Origin: Desulfurococcales archaeon
GTDB taxonomy: Archaea > Thermoproteota > Thermoprotei_A > Sulfolobales > Desulfurococcaceae
Reading direction: 5' to 3'
Length of the DNA: 6,329 nucleotides
NCBI GenBank assembly: GCA_027028805.1
Contig: JALVHX010000007.1
Span: 1-6,329 of the forward strand
The translations under genes and the position numbers were made by a program. Below, one piece after another: positions 1 through 5,016 of the stretch. Within the stretch, counting starts at the first letter, position 1. Each line of letters starts with the position of its first letter. The notes beneath the pieces were generated by a model. The model was given only the letters and a program-made list of their open reading frames with translations. It had not been told where the DNA came from and ran no database searches.

Positions 1-181
1 GTGCCTTTTCCGCGTCTATCTTGGAGAATTTCTCCAGGTACTCGAGTGTCTTCGAGACTATGGGGGATACGGAGCCTTCGCGTTTGAATAGTTCCTCGTA
101 ATACTTTTTCAGTATCTCGAGCGCCTCAGGGTTGGAGACATGCCTTGTAGACAGTATCTCTATATCTAGCTCGCTCGACAT
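1..181 (-). CDS. rpo4: DNA-directed RNA polymerase subunit Rpo4 (RpoF), partial
   Basis: N-terminal 60 residues of archaeal RNA polymerase subunit Rpo4/F, the Rpb4 homologue. With Rpo7/E it forms the stalk of RNA polymerase, which binds the emerging transcript and helps open-complex formation. The visible protein starts MSSELDIEIL and contains VSNPEALEILKKYYEE, the usual family signature, followed by a helical stretch ending near YLEKFSKIDAEKA. The family is about 110-120 residues, so roughly half lies beyond the window edge; there is no sign of damage. The ATG at 179-181 is chosen because an AGGTGA ribosome binding site sits 8 bases upstream. It follows L21e by 28 bases, and the two are very probably co-transcribed; rpl21e next to rpoF is a common archaeal arrangement. 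Confidence 0.9.
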   Translation of the reverse strand, partial: MSSELDIEILSTRHVSNPEALEILKKYYEELFKREGSVSPIVSKTLEYLEKFSKIDAEKA

Positions 182-189
182 GCCCTATG

Positions 190-195
190 TCACCT
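190..195 (-). promoter_or_regulatory. Ribosome binding site of rpo4
   Basis: AGGTGA on the minus strand, 8 bases before the ATG of rpo4. It is complementary to the archaeal 16S rRNA 3' end and fixes the start codon of the partial gene. Confidence 0.75.
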
Positions 196-209
196 GGCTC
201 TGACGCTGC

Positions 210-509
210 TTAGGTTTTATATGGTCTGAGATGCTCGGGCCTCACTATTAGTATCTTCTTTTTCCTGCCAAGGCTTGTTTCCACGATATAGCATTTACCT
301 CGTTTTCCAATAACGATGCCCGTTTTACCATGGTAACGTCTATGAGGCATCCCCTTGTGGATTGCTGGGTTTATTATTATGTTAACCCTTTCACCAGGCC
401 TATATTCGTGTAGCAGGAGGCTGAGCGGGGGGACTGCGCCACGCTCTCTAACATGTTTCCTGAGAAGCTTCCTCGTCCTATGCCGGAACCCTCTAGGCGC
501 CTTAACCAT
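210..509 (-). CDS. rpl21e: 50S ribosomal protein L21e
   Basis: Complete 99-residue ribosomal protein L21e (eL21), a large-subunit protein shared by archaea and eukaryotes and absent from bacteria. Diagnostic stretches are the basic N-terminus MVKAPRGFRHRTRKLL, the central INPAIHKGMPHRRYHGKTG (about residues 46-64) and the C-terminal VRPEHLRPYKT. The protein is very basic, as expected for an rRNA-binding protein, and of normal family length. The ATG has a GGAGG site 11 bases upstream. It lies 94 bases downstream of the pus10 stop and 28 bases upstream of rpo4, so it is probably read with both, though a TATA-like element over the pus10 stop may add an internal start for L21e and Rpo4. Confidence 0.97.
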   Translation of the reverse strand: MVKAPRGFRHRTRKLLRKHVRERGAVPPLSLLLHEYRPGERVNIIINPAIHKGMPHRRYHGKTGIVIGKRGKCYIVETSLGRKKKILIVRPEHLRPYKT

Positions 510-520
510 CTTGGATCAAA

Positions 521-525
521 CCTCC
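521..525 (-). promoter_or_regulatory. Ribosome binding site of rpl21e
   Basis: GGAGG on the minus strand, extended to GGAGGTTTGAT, 11 bases before the L21e ATG. It is a strong match to the archaeal anti-Shine-Dalgarno sequence and indicates a transcript with a leader. Confidence 0.75.
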
Positions 526-602
526 ATCCTTGTTCTATTTCACCACTGCCTTGTTTCTCGATAGGGCTGGGCGCGCTATTAGTGTATGAAACATTTGTTG
601 TG

Positions 603-613
603 CCTATATATTG
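603..613 (-). promoter_or_regulatory. Possible internal promoter for rpl21e-rpo4
   Basis: Minus-strand CAATATATAGG, a TATA-like element overlapping the pus10 stop codon. It shares its first seven bases with the elements before tRNA-Asp and L40e. A start about 26 bases downstream would give a leader of roughly 70 bases before L21e. Overlap with coding sequence and the lack of a clear BRE make it tentative. Confidence 0.35.
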
Positions 614-1932
614 TTTCCCGCGGCGTCCTCCGTATAGGGTTCTACGTAGACTACGTCGAGCTCTATGCACTCGGCTTTTGCGCCAAGTATTGATGAGAAG
701 CTTGGCTCCGTTCTTCCCTCGTCACTGTTTATTAGTTCTTTAATGTAAAGCCCGCCGCTACTATGTATTAGTGCCTCGAATACTTTTTTCCCTATCATTC
801 TTGTTTTAACAGAGTATACTCTCCTTATCCTGAGCGTCTCTTTTTTCCTGCCAAGTATTCTTTTAGGGGTAAGCTGTCTTATTACGCGTTCATGCATTTC
901 CTCCTCCAGCCTAAGGAGATCCTGTTTGCTCAGCTCCCTATCAACGTATACTAGTGCTTTATAGATCTTTGATTTACCCGTGGCGCCTGTCTTATATAGG
1001 CGTATCGTGTTCCTAGATGCCTCGCCCGTGATAACGGCCTCTACAACATCGCTGGCCAGGGCCTTGTTTAAGGCCTCTCTGTCTATATGCCTCTTCTTGG
1101 GAACCTTAACCTCGACTACAACCGGTCTCCCTGTTCCCAGCATCCTGGCGTCGACGTCCTCTCTGCCAGCGGCGTGTAATACTATTCTCTCAGCCTCAAA
1201 GATGGGGACAAGCTTCTCCGTGAAGAATTCTTCTAGTGAGTAGGGGTATCTCCTGCCATCCCTCGTGGCCCATATTGTATGGCTTATATTTCTAGCTTTT
1301 TTCCAGTAGACGCCTTTAAGGAGCACTGGGGCAACTATAGGTGTCATGAGCCCCGTCTCTAGATCTATTATTATCGTTATATCGGGTTTCTCGAAGCCCG
1401 GGGGGAGCCCTGTCAGCGCGGAGACTAGTTTTCCAACCTCTCTCTTCACCTCGTTTTTTATCGACTCACTATACTCGATCCCGGCCAGCGCCAGCACCTG
1501 TGTTTCACGGGCCCTGACAGCCGGCGTTATGGAGACTCCTATCAGGAAGTTCGATGGATTATATGTCTTTATTATCTCGGCCGCCTTCTTCGCCAGCTCC
1601 TCGAAGTATCTGCGCGACAGTTTGCCGCCGCAGACGTAGCATTGCTTGGTGCTGATGTCTTCTCCGTAGAGTTTCTCGTAGAGCGCGGCGAGGGGGCCGC
1701 CCGCGTTCTCGGCGAGCTTTCTCAGCCTATATCTGGCTTCTTCGGGGTTTTCTTTGGCGTGGAAGTGATTCGTCATCGCAAGCAGCGTCTTGATCGCGCG
1801 GCCTCTCTCATCGTTGCCTAGGCCCATGCCTAGTCTGGCATATATTCTGCCTAGACAATGGTCGCACAACGGGTATGTCTCTAATATTCTCTCGGCTTTC
1901 TCCAGTATCTCGTCGACCAGTTTTTTAGGCAT
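604..1932 (-). CDS. pus10: tRNA pseudouridine synthase Pus10
   Basis: Archaeal Pus10, 442 residues, which isomerises uridine to pseudouridine at tRNA positions 54 and 55 of the T loop; archaea use it in place of bacterial TruB for position 55. The N-terminal part has two zinc-binding pairs, CDHC (C23, C26) and CYVC (C98, C101), belonging to the THUMP-containing accessory region. The catalytic domain has GREDVDARMLGTGRP at 256-270. D259 is the likely catalytic aspartate, by alignment of GRED with the GRTD of TruA. Near the C-terminus GGLYIKELINSDEGRTEPS (393-411) is the usual KEF-x-GD-x-GRT-x-P signature. The ATG overlaps the upstream methyltransferase gene by 8 bases and has GGGGGAG 8 bases upstream, so translation is likely coupled. 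One segment, RILGRKKETLRIRR (358-371), departs from the RV-x-HRR pattern I expect there. Confidence 0.95.
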   Translation of the reverse strand: MPKKLVDEILEKAERILETYPLCDHCLGRIYARLGMGLGNDERGRAIKTLLAMTNHFHAKENPEEARYRLRKLAENAGGPLAALYEKLYGEDISTKQCYVCGGKLSRRYFEELAKKAAEIIKTYNPSNFLIGVSITPAVRARETQVLALAGIEYSESIKNEVKREVGKLVSALTGLPPGFEKPDITIIIDLETGLMTPIVAPVLLKGVYWKKARNISHTIWATRDGRRYPYSLEEFFTEKLVPIFEAERIVLHAAGREDVDARMLGTGRPVVVEVKVPKKRHIDREALNKALASDVVEAVITGEASRNTIRLYKTGATGKSKIYKALVYVDRELSKQDLLRLEEEMHERVIRQLTPKRILGRKKETLRIRRVYSVKTRMIGKKVFEALIHSSGGLYIKELINSDEGRTEPSFSSILGAKAECIELDVVYVEPYTEDAAGNNI

Positions 1933-2464
1933 ATAGTATTCTCCCCCTTCTCCTAATAGAGTAGCCTAGGGCTTGGTCTATGATGTAGTGTGAGACCGCT
2001 ATAAAGTATGGCGGGTGTCTTATCGATAGCTTTATTGTCTGTGCTGCTTCTCCGCTCCATAGAGTTTGATCGGGTGTTATTGCTACGAGCCTCGGGTTCA
2101 TTGACGCTAGCTTGCTTATAGCTTCATAGTATTGTTCGCGGCTCCCCGGAGCCGATACTATGGCTACATCTACTTTACTGGGCGGCGCATCGCCGTATAT
2201 GATCCCGGGGGCCGCGCGGCCCCGGCACAGGATCTTATTGATAAAGCCACGCAGGCTCCGTCTCTGAGGGTATAGGTGGCGCAGTGTTTCCCCATCCAGC
2301 GCCGTAGCGCGCCTCCTTTCCCGCCCCGCGGCTATGAGGTAGAGGCGTGTATCTATTCTTATGGCGTGTGATAGGAGGAGGCTGTTGATAATTATGTGCT
2401 CGGCTTCCCTCTTTTCCCCTGGACCACCGCATGGGTCGGCGCGCGTTATTATGATCCTTTTCAT
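1925..2464 (-). CDS. trmY: TrmY-like tRNA (pseudouridine54-N1)-methyltransferase, divergent
   Basis: A 179-residue protein that I assign to the TrmY family (COG1901/DUF358, SPOUT superfamily), which N1-methylates pseudouridine 54 in the tRNA T loop using S-adenosylmethionine. The N-terminal half fits well: LLLSHAIRIDTRLYLI (29-44), then GETLRHLYPQRRSLRGFINK (58-77), then APGIIYG (85-91), matching the LSH-x-IR-x-D, GSEL-x-x-x-x-P-x-x-RS and PGIYV blocks I recall for the family. The C-terminal SPOUT-knot half keeps LSIRHPPYFIAVSHYIID (146-163), resembling the family ending at HN-x-LD, but the GD-x-x-G loop and the conserved C-terminal cysteine are not evident. It is somewhat shorter than the usual ~200 residues. 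Its ATG overlaps the srp54 stop (ATGA) and its end overlaps pus10, whose product makes the substrate base. The context strongly supports the role; catalytic competence is less sure. Confidence 0.75.
   Translation of the reverse strand: MKRIIITRADPCGGPGEKREAEHIIINSLLLSHAIRIDTRLYLIAAGRERRRATALDGETLRHLYPQRRSLRGFINKILCRGRAAPGIIYGDAPPSKVDVAIVSAPGSREQYYEAISKLASMNPRLVAITPDQTLWSGEAAQTIKLSIRHPPYFIAVSHYIIDQALGYSIRRRGRILYA
1941..1947 (-). promoter_or_regulatory. Ribosome binding site of pus10
   Basis: GGGGGAG on the minus strand, 8 bases before the pus10 ATG and lying inside the 3' end of the overlapping methyltransferase gene. It supports the chosen start and independent re-initiation at the overlap. 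Confidence 0.65.
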
Positions 2465-3792
2465 CGTAGATCTATTCTCCCGGCCTGAAGCTTCTCGAGA
2501 AGATCCTTTCTCCTCCTGAGCTGTTTAGAGAGCTTCTTCATGGCGTGATACTGCATCATGAGCTCTTTTACATCCTCAACCCTTACGCCGGCACCCCTCG
2601 CTATCCTCTTCATTCTTCTTCTATCAATGACGTCTGGGTGGTCGAGCTCGTAGTATGTCATGGAGTTTATTATCGCTGTCCACTTCTTCATCTTCTTCTC
2701 GACTTGTCTCGGATCTATGTCGAAGGGCATGTTGAGTCCTATCCCAGGGATCATTGAAAGTATTTTTCTCAGAGGCCCGAGTTTTCTTAGGCTGACCAGT
2801 TGTTTATAGACAAGCCTCATAGTTATTCTTCCGGCGACGAAGTCCTCTACGTCTTTCTCGGTGAACTCTATTTTTACGCGTCGTATTCTCTCAACGAGCC
2901 CCTCGATGTCGCCTATTCCAAGTATTCTGGCCACGAACCGCGGCGGCTTGAAGACTTCTAGCTCATCTATCTTCTCGCCTGTTCCCACAAACTTTATCGT
3001 GGCGCCTGTGGCGGCTACCGCTGATAGTGCTCCGCCTCCCTTGGCCGTGCCGTCGAGCTTTGTTATTATTATGGAGCCGACGGGTGTTGTTTTATGGAAT
3101 TTCTCGGCTATGCTGTAGGCCTGCTGGCCTATGGCCGCGTCTATGACGAGTATTATCTCATCGGGCTTAACTTTGTCAGCGATCTCCCTCATTTCTCTGA
3201 GGAGATCTTCTTCTCTGTGGTGGCGGCCCGCGGTGTCTATTATTATTATATCGAATCCTTTTTCTAGGAAGAACCGTGTCCCGTGCTCGGCTATAGCGAC
3301 AGCATCGTCTACGCCGGGTTCCCCGTACACTGGGACACCCGCCTTCTCTCCCAGCTGTTTGAGCTGCTGATACGCTGCTGGCCTATATGTGTCGGCGGCC
3401 ACTAACCCGACACGGTATCCTTCAAGCTTATAATAATATGCGAGCTTGGCCGCCGTGGTGGTCTTTCCGCTTCCCTGAAGCCCGACAAGCATGATGACCC
3501 ATGGCTTTCTGGGAGGATGGATCTCCGGTGTTTTCTCTCCGCCGAATAGCTTGGTTAGCTCCTCGTATACTATTGTTATGAGCCAGTCCTTTCTACTAAC
3601 ACCGGGCGGGGGCTCCTCTTGTAGGGCACGCTCCTTTATCCTCTTGGTAAGCTGGAAAACGACCCGTATATTCACATCAGCCCGTATAAGCTCCTTCTGC
3701 AGCTCCTTGACGAAGTCCGCGACTGCTCTGCGATACTCTTTGTCGCTTCGAAGAAACCGTGAAAGCGCTGCGCGGACTCCCTCTAGAACCAA
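2461..3792 (-). CDS. srp54: Signal recognition particle protein SRP54
   Basis: Complete 443-residue SRP54 (Ffh homologue), the GTPase of the signal recognition particle. It binds 7S RNA and signal peptides at the ribosome and docks with FtsY at the membrane. Domains in order: N-domain helical bundle (about 1-90); G domain with P-loop [10 protein letters not shown] (104-113), DTYRPAA (134-140), DTAGR (186-190), TKLDG (244-248) and [12 protein letters not shown] (270-281); methionine-rich M domain from about 305, with [13 protein letters not shown] (391-403), the SRP RNA-binding motif. Length is normal. The start is TTG, giving [10 protein letters not shown], the usual archaeal beginning; an in-frame stop lies 7 codons upstream, and a GGAG lies 13 bases before it. 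It heads a coupled unit, with its stop overlapping the methyltransferase start by 4 bases. Confidence 0.97.
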   Translation of the reverse strand: MVLEGVRAALSRFLRSDKEYRRAVADFVKELQKELIRADVNIRVVFQLTKRIKERALQEEPPPGVSRKDWLITIVYEELTKLFGGEKTPEIHPPRKPWVIMLVGLQGSGKTTTAAKLAYYYKLEGYRVGLVAADTYRPAAYQQLKQLGEKAGVPVYGEPGVDDAVAIAEHGTRFFLEKGFDIIIIDTAGRHHREEDLLREMREIADKVKPDEIILVIDAAIGQQAYSIAEKFHKTTPVGSIIITKLDGTAKGGGALSAVAATGATIKFVGTGEKIDELEVFKPPRFVARILGIGDIEGLVERIRRVKIEFTEKDVEDFVAGRITMRLVYKQLVSLRKLGPLRKILSMIPGIGLNMPFDIDPRQVEKKMKKWTAIINSMTYYELDHPDVIDRRRMKRIARGAGVRVEDVKELMMQYHAMKKLSKQLRRRKDLLEKLQAGRIDLR

Positions 3793-3854
3793 AGCCCTGT
3801 CACTCTCCGCTTAACCCCTATATTGGCACAGCAGTTCTATTCTTACGTGTCCCC

Positions 3855-3865
3855 GGTTTTATACA
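3855..3865 (-). promoter_or_regulatory. Probable promoter (TATA element) of srp54 unit
   Basis: Minus-strand TGTATAAAACC, sharing the TATAAA-x-CC core with the elements before tRNA-Asp and L40e. A start about 26 bases downstream gives a leader of about 40 bases before the TTG. It would drive srp54, trmY and pus10, and perhaps rpl21e and rpo4. No BRE is obvious. Confidence 0.45.
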
Positions 3866-3957
3866 TGAGCTCTGCCGCGATTAATTCTATCTACCATATA
3901 GGGTTACCTGTTCCAACACTATATCGCGTTGGTTCAAGCTTGATAGTGGTTGACTAG

Positions 3958-3961
3958 AAAA
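3958..3961 (-). terminator. Short T-run after tRNA-Asp
   Basis: The minus strand reads TTTT directly after the tRNA 3' end (GCCTTTTC). Short oligo-T tracts serve as archaeal terminators, but this one is short and unproven, and read-through into srp54 is possible. Confidence 0.25.
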
Positions 3962-3963
3962 GG

Positions 3964-4038
3964 CGCCGCCGCCGGGATTTGAACCCGGGTCACGGGCTCG
4001 ACAGGCCCGCATACTAGGCCGGGCTATACTACGGCGGC
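3964..4038 (-). tRNA. tRNA-Asp(GUC)
   Basis: A 75-base intronless tRNA folds completely. The acceptor stem GCCGCCG/CGGCGGC has seven G:C pairs. The D stem GTAT/GTAT has G:U at both ends (G10-U25, U13-G22) and an 11-base loop with GG18-19. The anticodon stem CGGGC/GCCCG is all G:C around loop CTGTCGA, giving anticodon GUC for aspartate. The variable loop is 4 bases, and the T stem CCGGG/CCCGG encloses TTCAAAT. Discriminator G73 and the G10-U25 pair agree with known aspartate identity elements. CCA is not encoded; CCT follows G73, so CCA is added after transcription. U54 and U55 are the positions modified by Pus10, and position 54 by TrmY, both encoded next door. It lies between rpl40e and srp54 on the same strand. 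Confidence 0.96.
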
Positions 4039-4067
4039 GTCTCCGGGTTTGTTAGAATCGTGTGTAT

Positions 4068-4078
4068 GGTTTATATTG
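4068..4078 (-). promoter_or_regulatory. Promoter (TATA element) of tRNA-Asp
   Basis: Minus-strand CAATATAAACC, centred about 35 bases upstream of the tRNA 5' end, inside the 51-base gap after rpl40e. Transcription starting about 26 bases downstream would leave a leader of about 9 bases for RNase P to remove. The same 11 bases occur before rpl40e. Confidence 0.55.
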
Positions 4079-4089
4079 TTTACTATGCC

Positions 4090-4257
4090 TTAGCCCTTGC
4101 CTATTTTGCCTACTTTCTTAAACCTCAGGTTCTTGCTCTTGCATCGCCGGCATTTAGTTGCGGTGGGCGGGTTTATGGCGCCGCATTTTCTACAGATCTT
4201 CTTATAGAGCGCCCTCTGGTACACTATCTTGAACTTCTCGGGATCAGTTATCGGCAC
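4090..4257 (-). CDS. rpl40e: 50S ribosomal protein L40e
   Basis: Complete 55-residue ribosomal protein L40e (eL40), a small zinc-ribbon protein of the large subunit. In eukaryotes it is made as a ubiquitin fusion; here it stands alone, as usual in archaea. The protein begins [17 protein letters not shown] and carries CRKC (C22, C25) and CRRC (C36, C39) as the four zinc ligands, with the family stretch [18 protein letters not shown] between about 29 and 46. The tail is basic (KKVGKIGKG). The start is GTG, with GGGGGTG 7 bases upstream. The frame is open further upstream to a TAG but has no ATG, so GTG is the sensible start. It stands alone at the head of the leftward block and has its own TATA element. 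Confidence 0.95.
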   Translation of the reverse strand: MPITDPEKFKIVYQRALYKKICRKCGAINPPTATKCRRCKSKNLRFKKVGKIGKG

Positions 4258-4264
4258 CGTGTTA

Positions 4265-4271
4265 CACCCCC
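4265..4271 (-). promoter_or_regulatory. Ribosome binding site of rpl40e
   Basis: Minus-strand GGGGGTG, 7 bases before the GTG codon. It decides the start of this small gene, which has no ATG in frame. Confidence 0.65.
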
Positions 4272-4343
4272 GACGACTTGCCTGTCCTCCACGCGCCCTG
4301 GTTATCGTTATAGATGCTATTGCCTATTTTTGGATAGCGTGGT

Positions 4344-4354
4344 GGTTTATATTG
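4344..4354 (-). promoter_or_regulatory. Probable promoter (TATA element) of rpl40e
   Basis: Minus-strand CAATATAAACC, identical over 11 bases to the element before tRNA-Asp. A start about 26 bases downstream would give an L40e leader of about 65 bases, which contains no ATG on this strand. The core is nearly self-complementary, so rightward use toward the gene at 4463 cannot be excluded. Confidence 0.5.
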
Positions 4355-4380
4355 ATAACCCTTTTACGGGCTGTGGCCGA

Positions 4381-4393
4381 GCTATGCGATAGC
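4381..4393 (+). repeat. Small palindrome in divergent intergenic region
   Basis: GCTAT-GCG-ATAGC, two perfect 5-base arms around 3 bases, between the divergent rpl40e and the gene at 4463. The octamer GATAGCGT overlapping its right arm (4388-4395) also occurs at 4333-4340, beside the L40e TATA element. Such a layout could be a regulator site, but it is short enough to be chance. Confidence 0.25.
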
Positions 4394-4445
4394 GTTATAG
4401 AGGAAACGTGCCTAAGGATATAGAGCAACATTATTTTTCTTACCT

Positions 4446-4455
4446 GGAGGGGGTG
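4446..4455 (+). promoter_or_regulatory. Ribosome binding site of the gene at 4463
   Basis: GGAGGGGGTG, a long purine-rich match to the archaeal anti-Shine-Dalgarno sequence, ending 7 bases before the ATG. It is strong support that the downstream open frame is translated. Confidence 0.75.
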
Positions 4456-4462
4456 CTGAGCT

Positions 4463-4873
4463 ATGTCTTTAAGCCCGGTGGATGTCGCGGCGTATGTGTT
4501 CTGGAAGATGGGTTGCATTCACCCGTTTATAGCCAGCCGCGTAATAGCCCTATATGAAATGCTTTATTATGAAAAGAACGGGGAATGGCCTCTCAGCCTC
4601 AAGTATGTGGCCGGGCCCGGTGTTTTCTATATAGAGGGGTTTAAGGAGATTATAAGCGGGAACGAGTGCTTCGTAACAAAGGAAGGCGACCCTGTCCGGG
4701 GTATACATGGCTGTATAGAATATCGATGTAACCCGCCAGAGATCCCTCCTGAGCATAGAAAAGTTCTGGAAGACGCGATAAAGAGAGCCATAGGCAAGGA
4801 GCTGGGGGAGCTGAATAAACTCGTTGTACAACACCCGCTTTATAAGAGTCTTCTTGAGCGTGGAAGAGTTTAA
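4463..4873 (+). CDS. Protein of unknown function, faintly Panacea/SocA-like
   Basis: A 136-residue soluble protein that I do not recognise with certainty. A strong ribosome binding site and sensible composition argue it is real. It opens with a helical segment (LSPVDVAAYVFWKM, 3-16), then ALYEMLYYEKNGEWPLS (29-45), AGPGVFYIEGFKEII (50-64), a central part with C69, C84 and C89, and an acidic-basic helix PPEHRKVLEDAIKRAIG (95-111) ending in LVVQHPLYKSL (120-130). The order 'LYY..., GP-x-x-x-x-x-x-x-F, helix, then a short H-x-x-x-x-x motif' loosely recalls the Panacea/SocA domain (DUF4065), known from antitoxins and proteolysis adaptors, but this is a pattern impression only. No signal peptide, membrane segment or catalytic motif is seen, and no toxin-like gene adjoins it. 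It is first in the rightward block, with the antiporter 143 bases downstream. Confidence 0.8.
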   Translation: MSLSPVDVAAYVFWKMGCIHPFIASRVIALYEMLYYEKNGEWPLSLKYVAGPGVFYIEGFKEIISGNECFVTKEGDPVRGIHGCIEYRCNPPEIPPEHRKVLEDAIKRAIGKELGELNKLVVQHPLYKSLLERGRV

Positions 4874-4900
4874 GGCGCTGACAGTAATAATACAAGCGCC
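4874..4900 (+). terminator. Hairpin directly after the gene at 4463
   Basis: GGCGCT (4874-4879) and AGCGCC (4895-4900) form a perfect 6-base stem with a 15-base A/T-rich loop, beginning at the base after the stop codon. The following stretch to about 4935 is A/T-rich but has no long T-run directly after the stem. It may be a 3' end or mRNA-stability element. Confidence 0.3.
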
Positions 4901-4970
4901 CCCGAGCCAATTATTATCCATTATTTAATTCTATAATCTGATGTAGACACGCGTCTTATGAACACACTCA

Positions 4971-4979
4971 CTATATTTA
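4971..4979 (+). promoter_or_regulatory. Possible promoter of the antiporter gene
   Basis: CTATATTTA lies about 26 bases before position 5001, just ahead of the ribosome binding site at 5005. The match to a TATA box is moderate and no BRE is clear; it is proposed mainly on spacing. Confidence 0.3.
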
Positions 4980-5004
4980 CGTTGAAATATTGGAGAAGAA
5001 TTAT

Positions 5005-5009
5005 AGGTG
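5005..5009 (+). promoter_or_regulatory. Ribosome binding site deciding the antiporter start
   Basis: AGGTG, 7 bases before GTG at 5017. The other in-frame candidates, TTG at 4990 and ATG at 5029, have no ribosome binding site at suitable spacing, so this site favours GTG. Confidence 0.5.
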
Positions 5010-5016
5010 CAAGGTT

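Noticed and set aside
535..594. 19-residue upstream frame between pus10 and rpl21e
   Set aside because: It lacks a ribosome binding site, and its ATG lies upstream of the start expected from the candidate promoter, so it would not be in that leader.
377..670. 97-codon leftward frame bridging pus10 and rpl21e
   Set aside because: It overlaps the ends of two certain genes in another frame and has no family resemblance; it is a shadow.
3964..4038. Use of the tRNA 3' end as an integration site
   Set aside because: No partial copy of the tRNA 3' sequence and no integrase fragment appears elsewhere in the window.
4060..4392. 110-codon rightward open frame across rpl40e
   Set aside because: It runs antisense through L40e and its promoter, has a cysteine-rich low-plausibility composition and no ribosome binding site; L40e on the opposite strand is unmistakable.
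4550..4921. Leftward open frames of 123 and 86 codons opposite the gene at 4463
   Set aside because: They are antisense to a frame with a strong ribosome binding site, and their compositions look like random translation.
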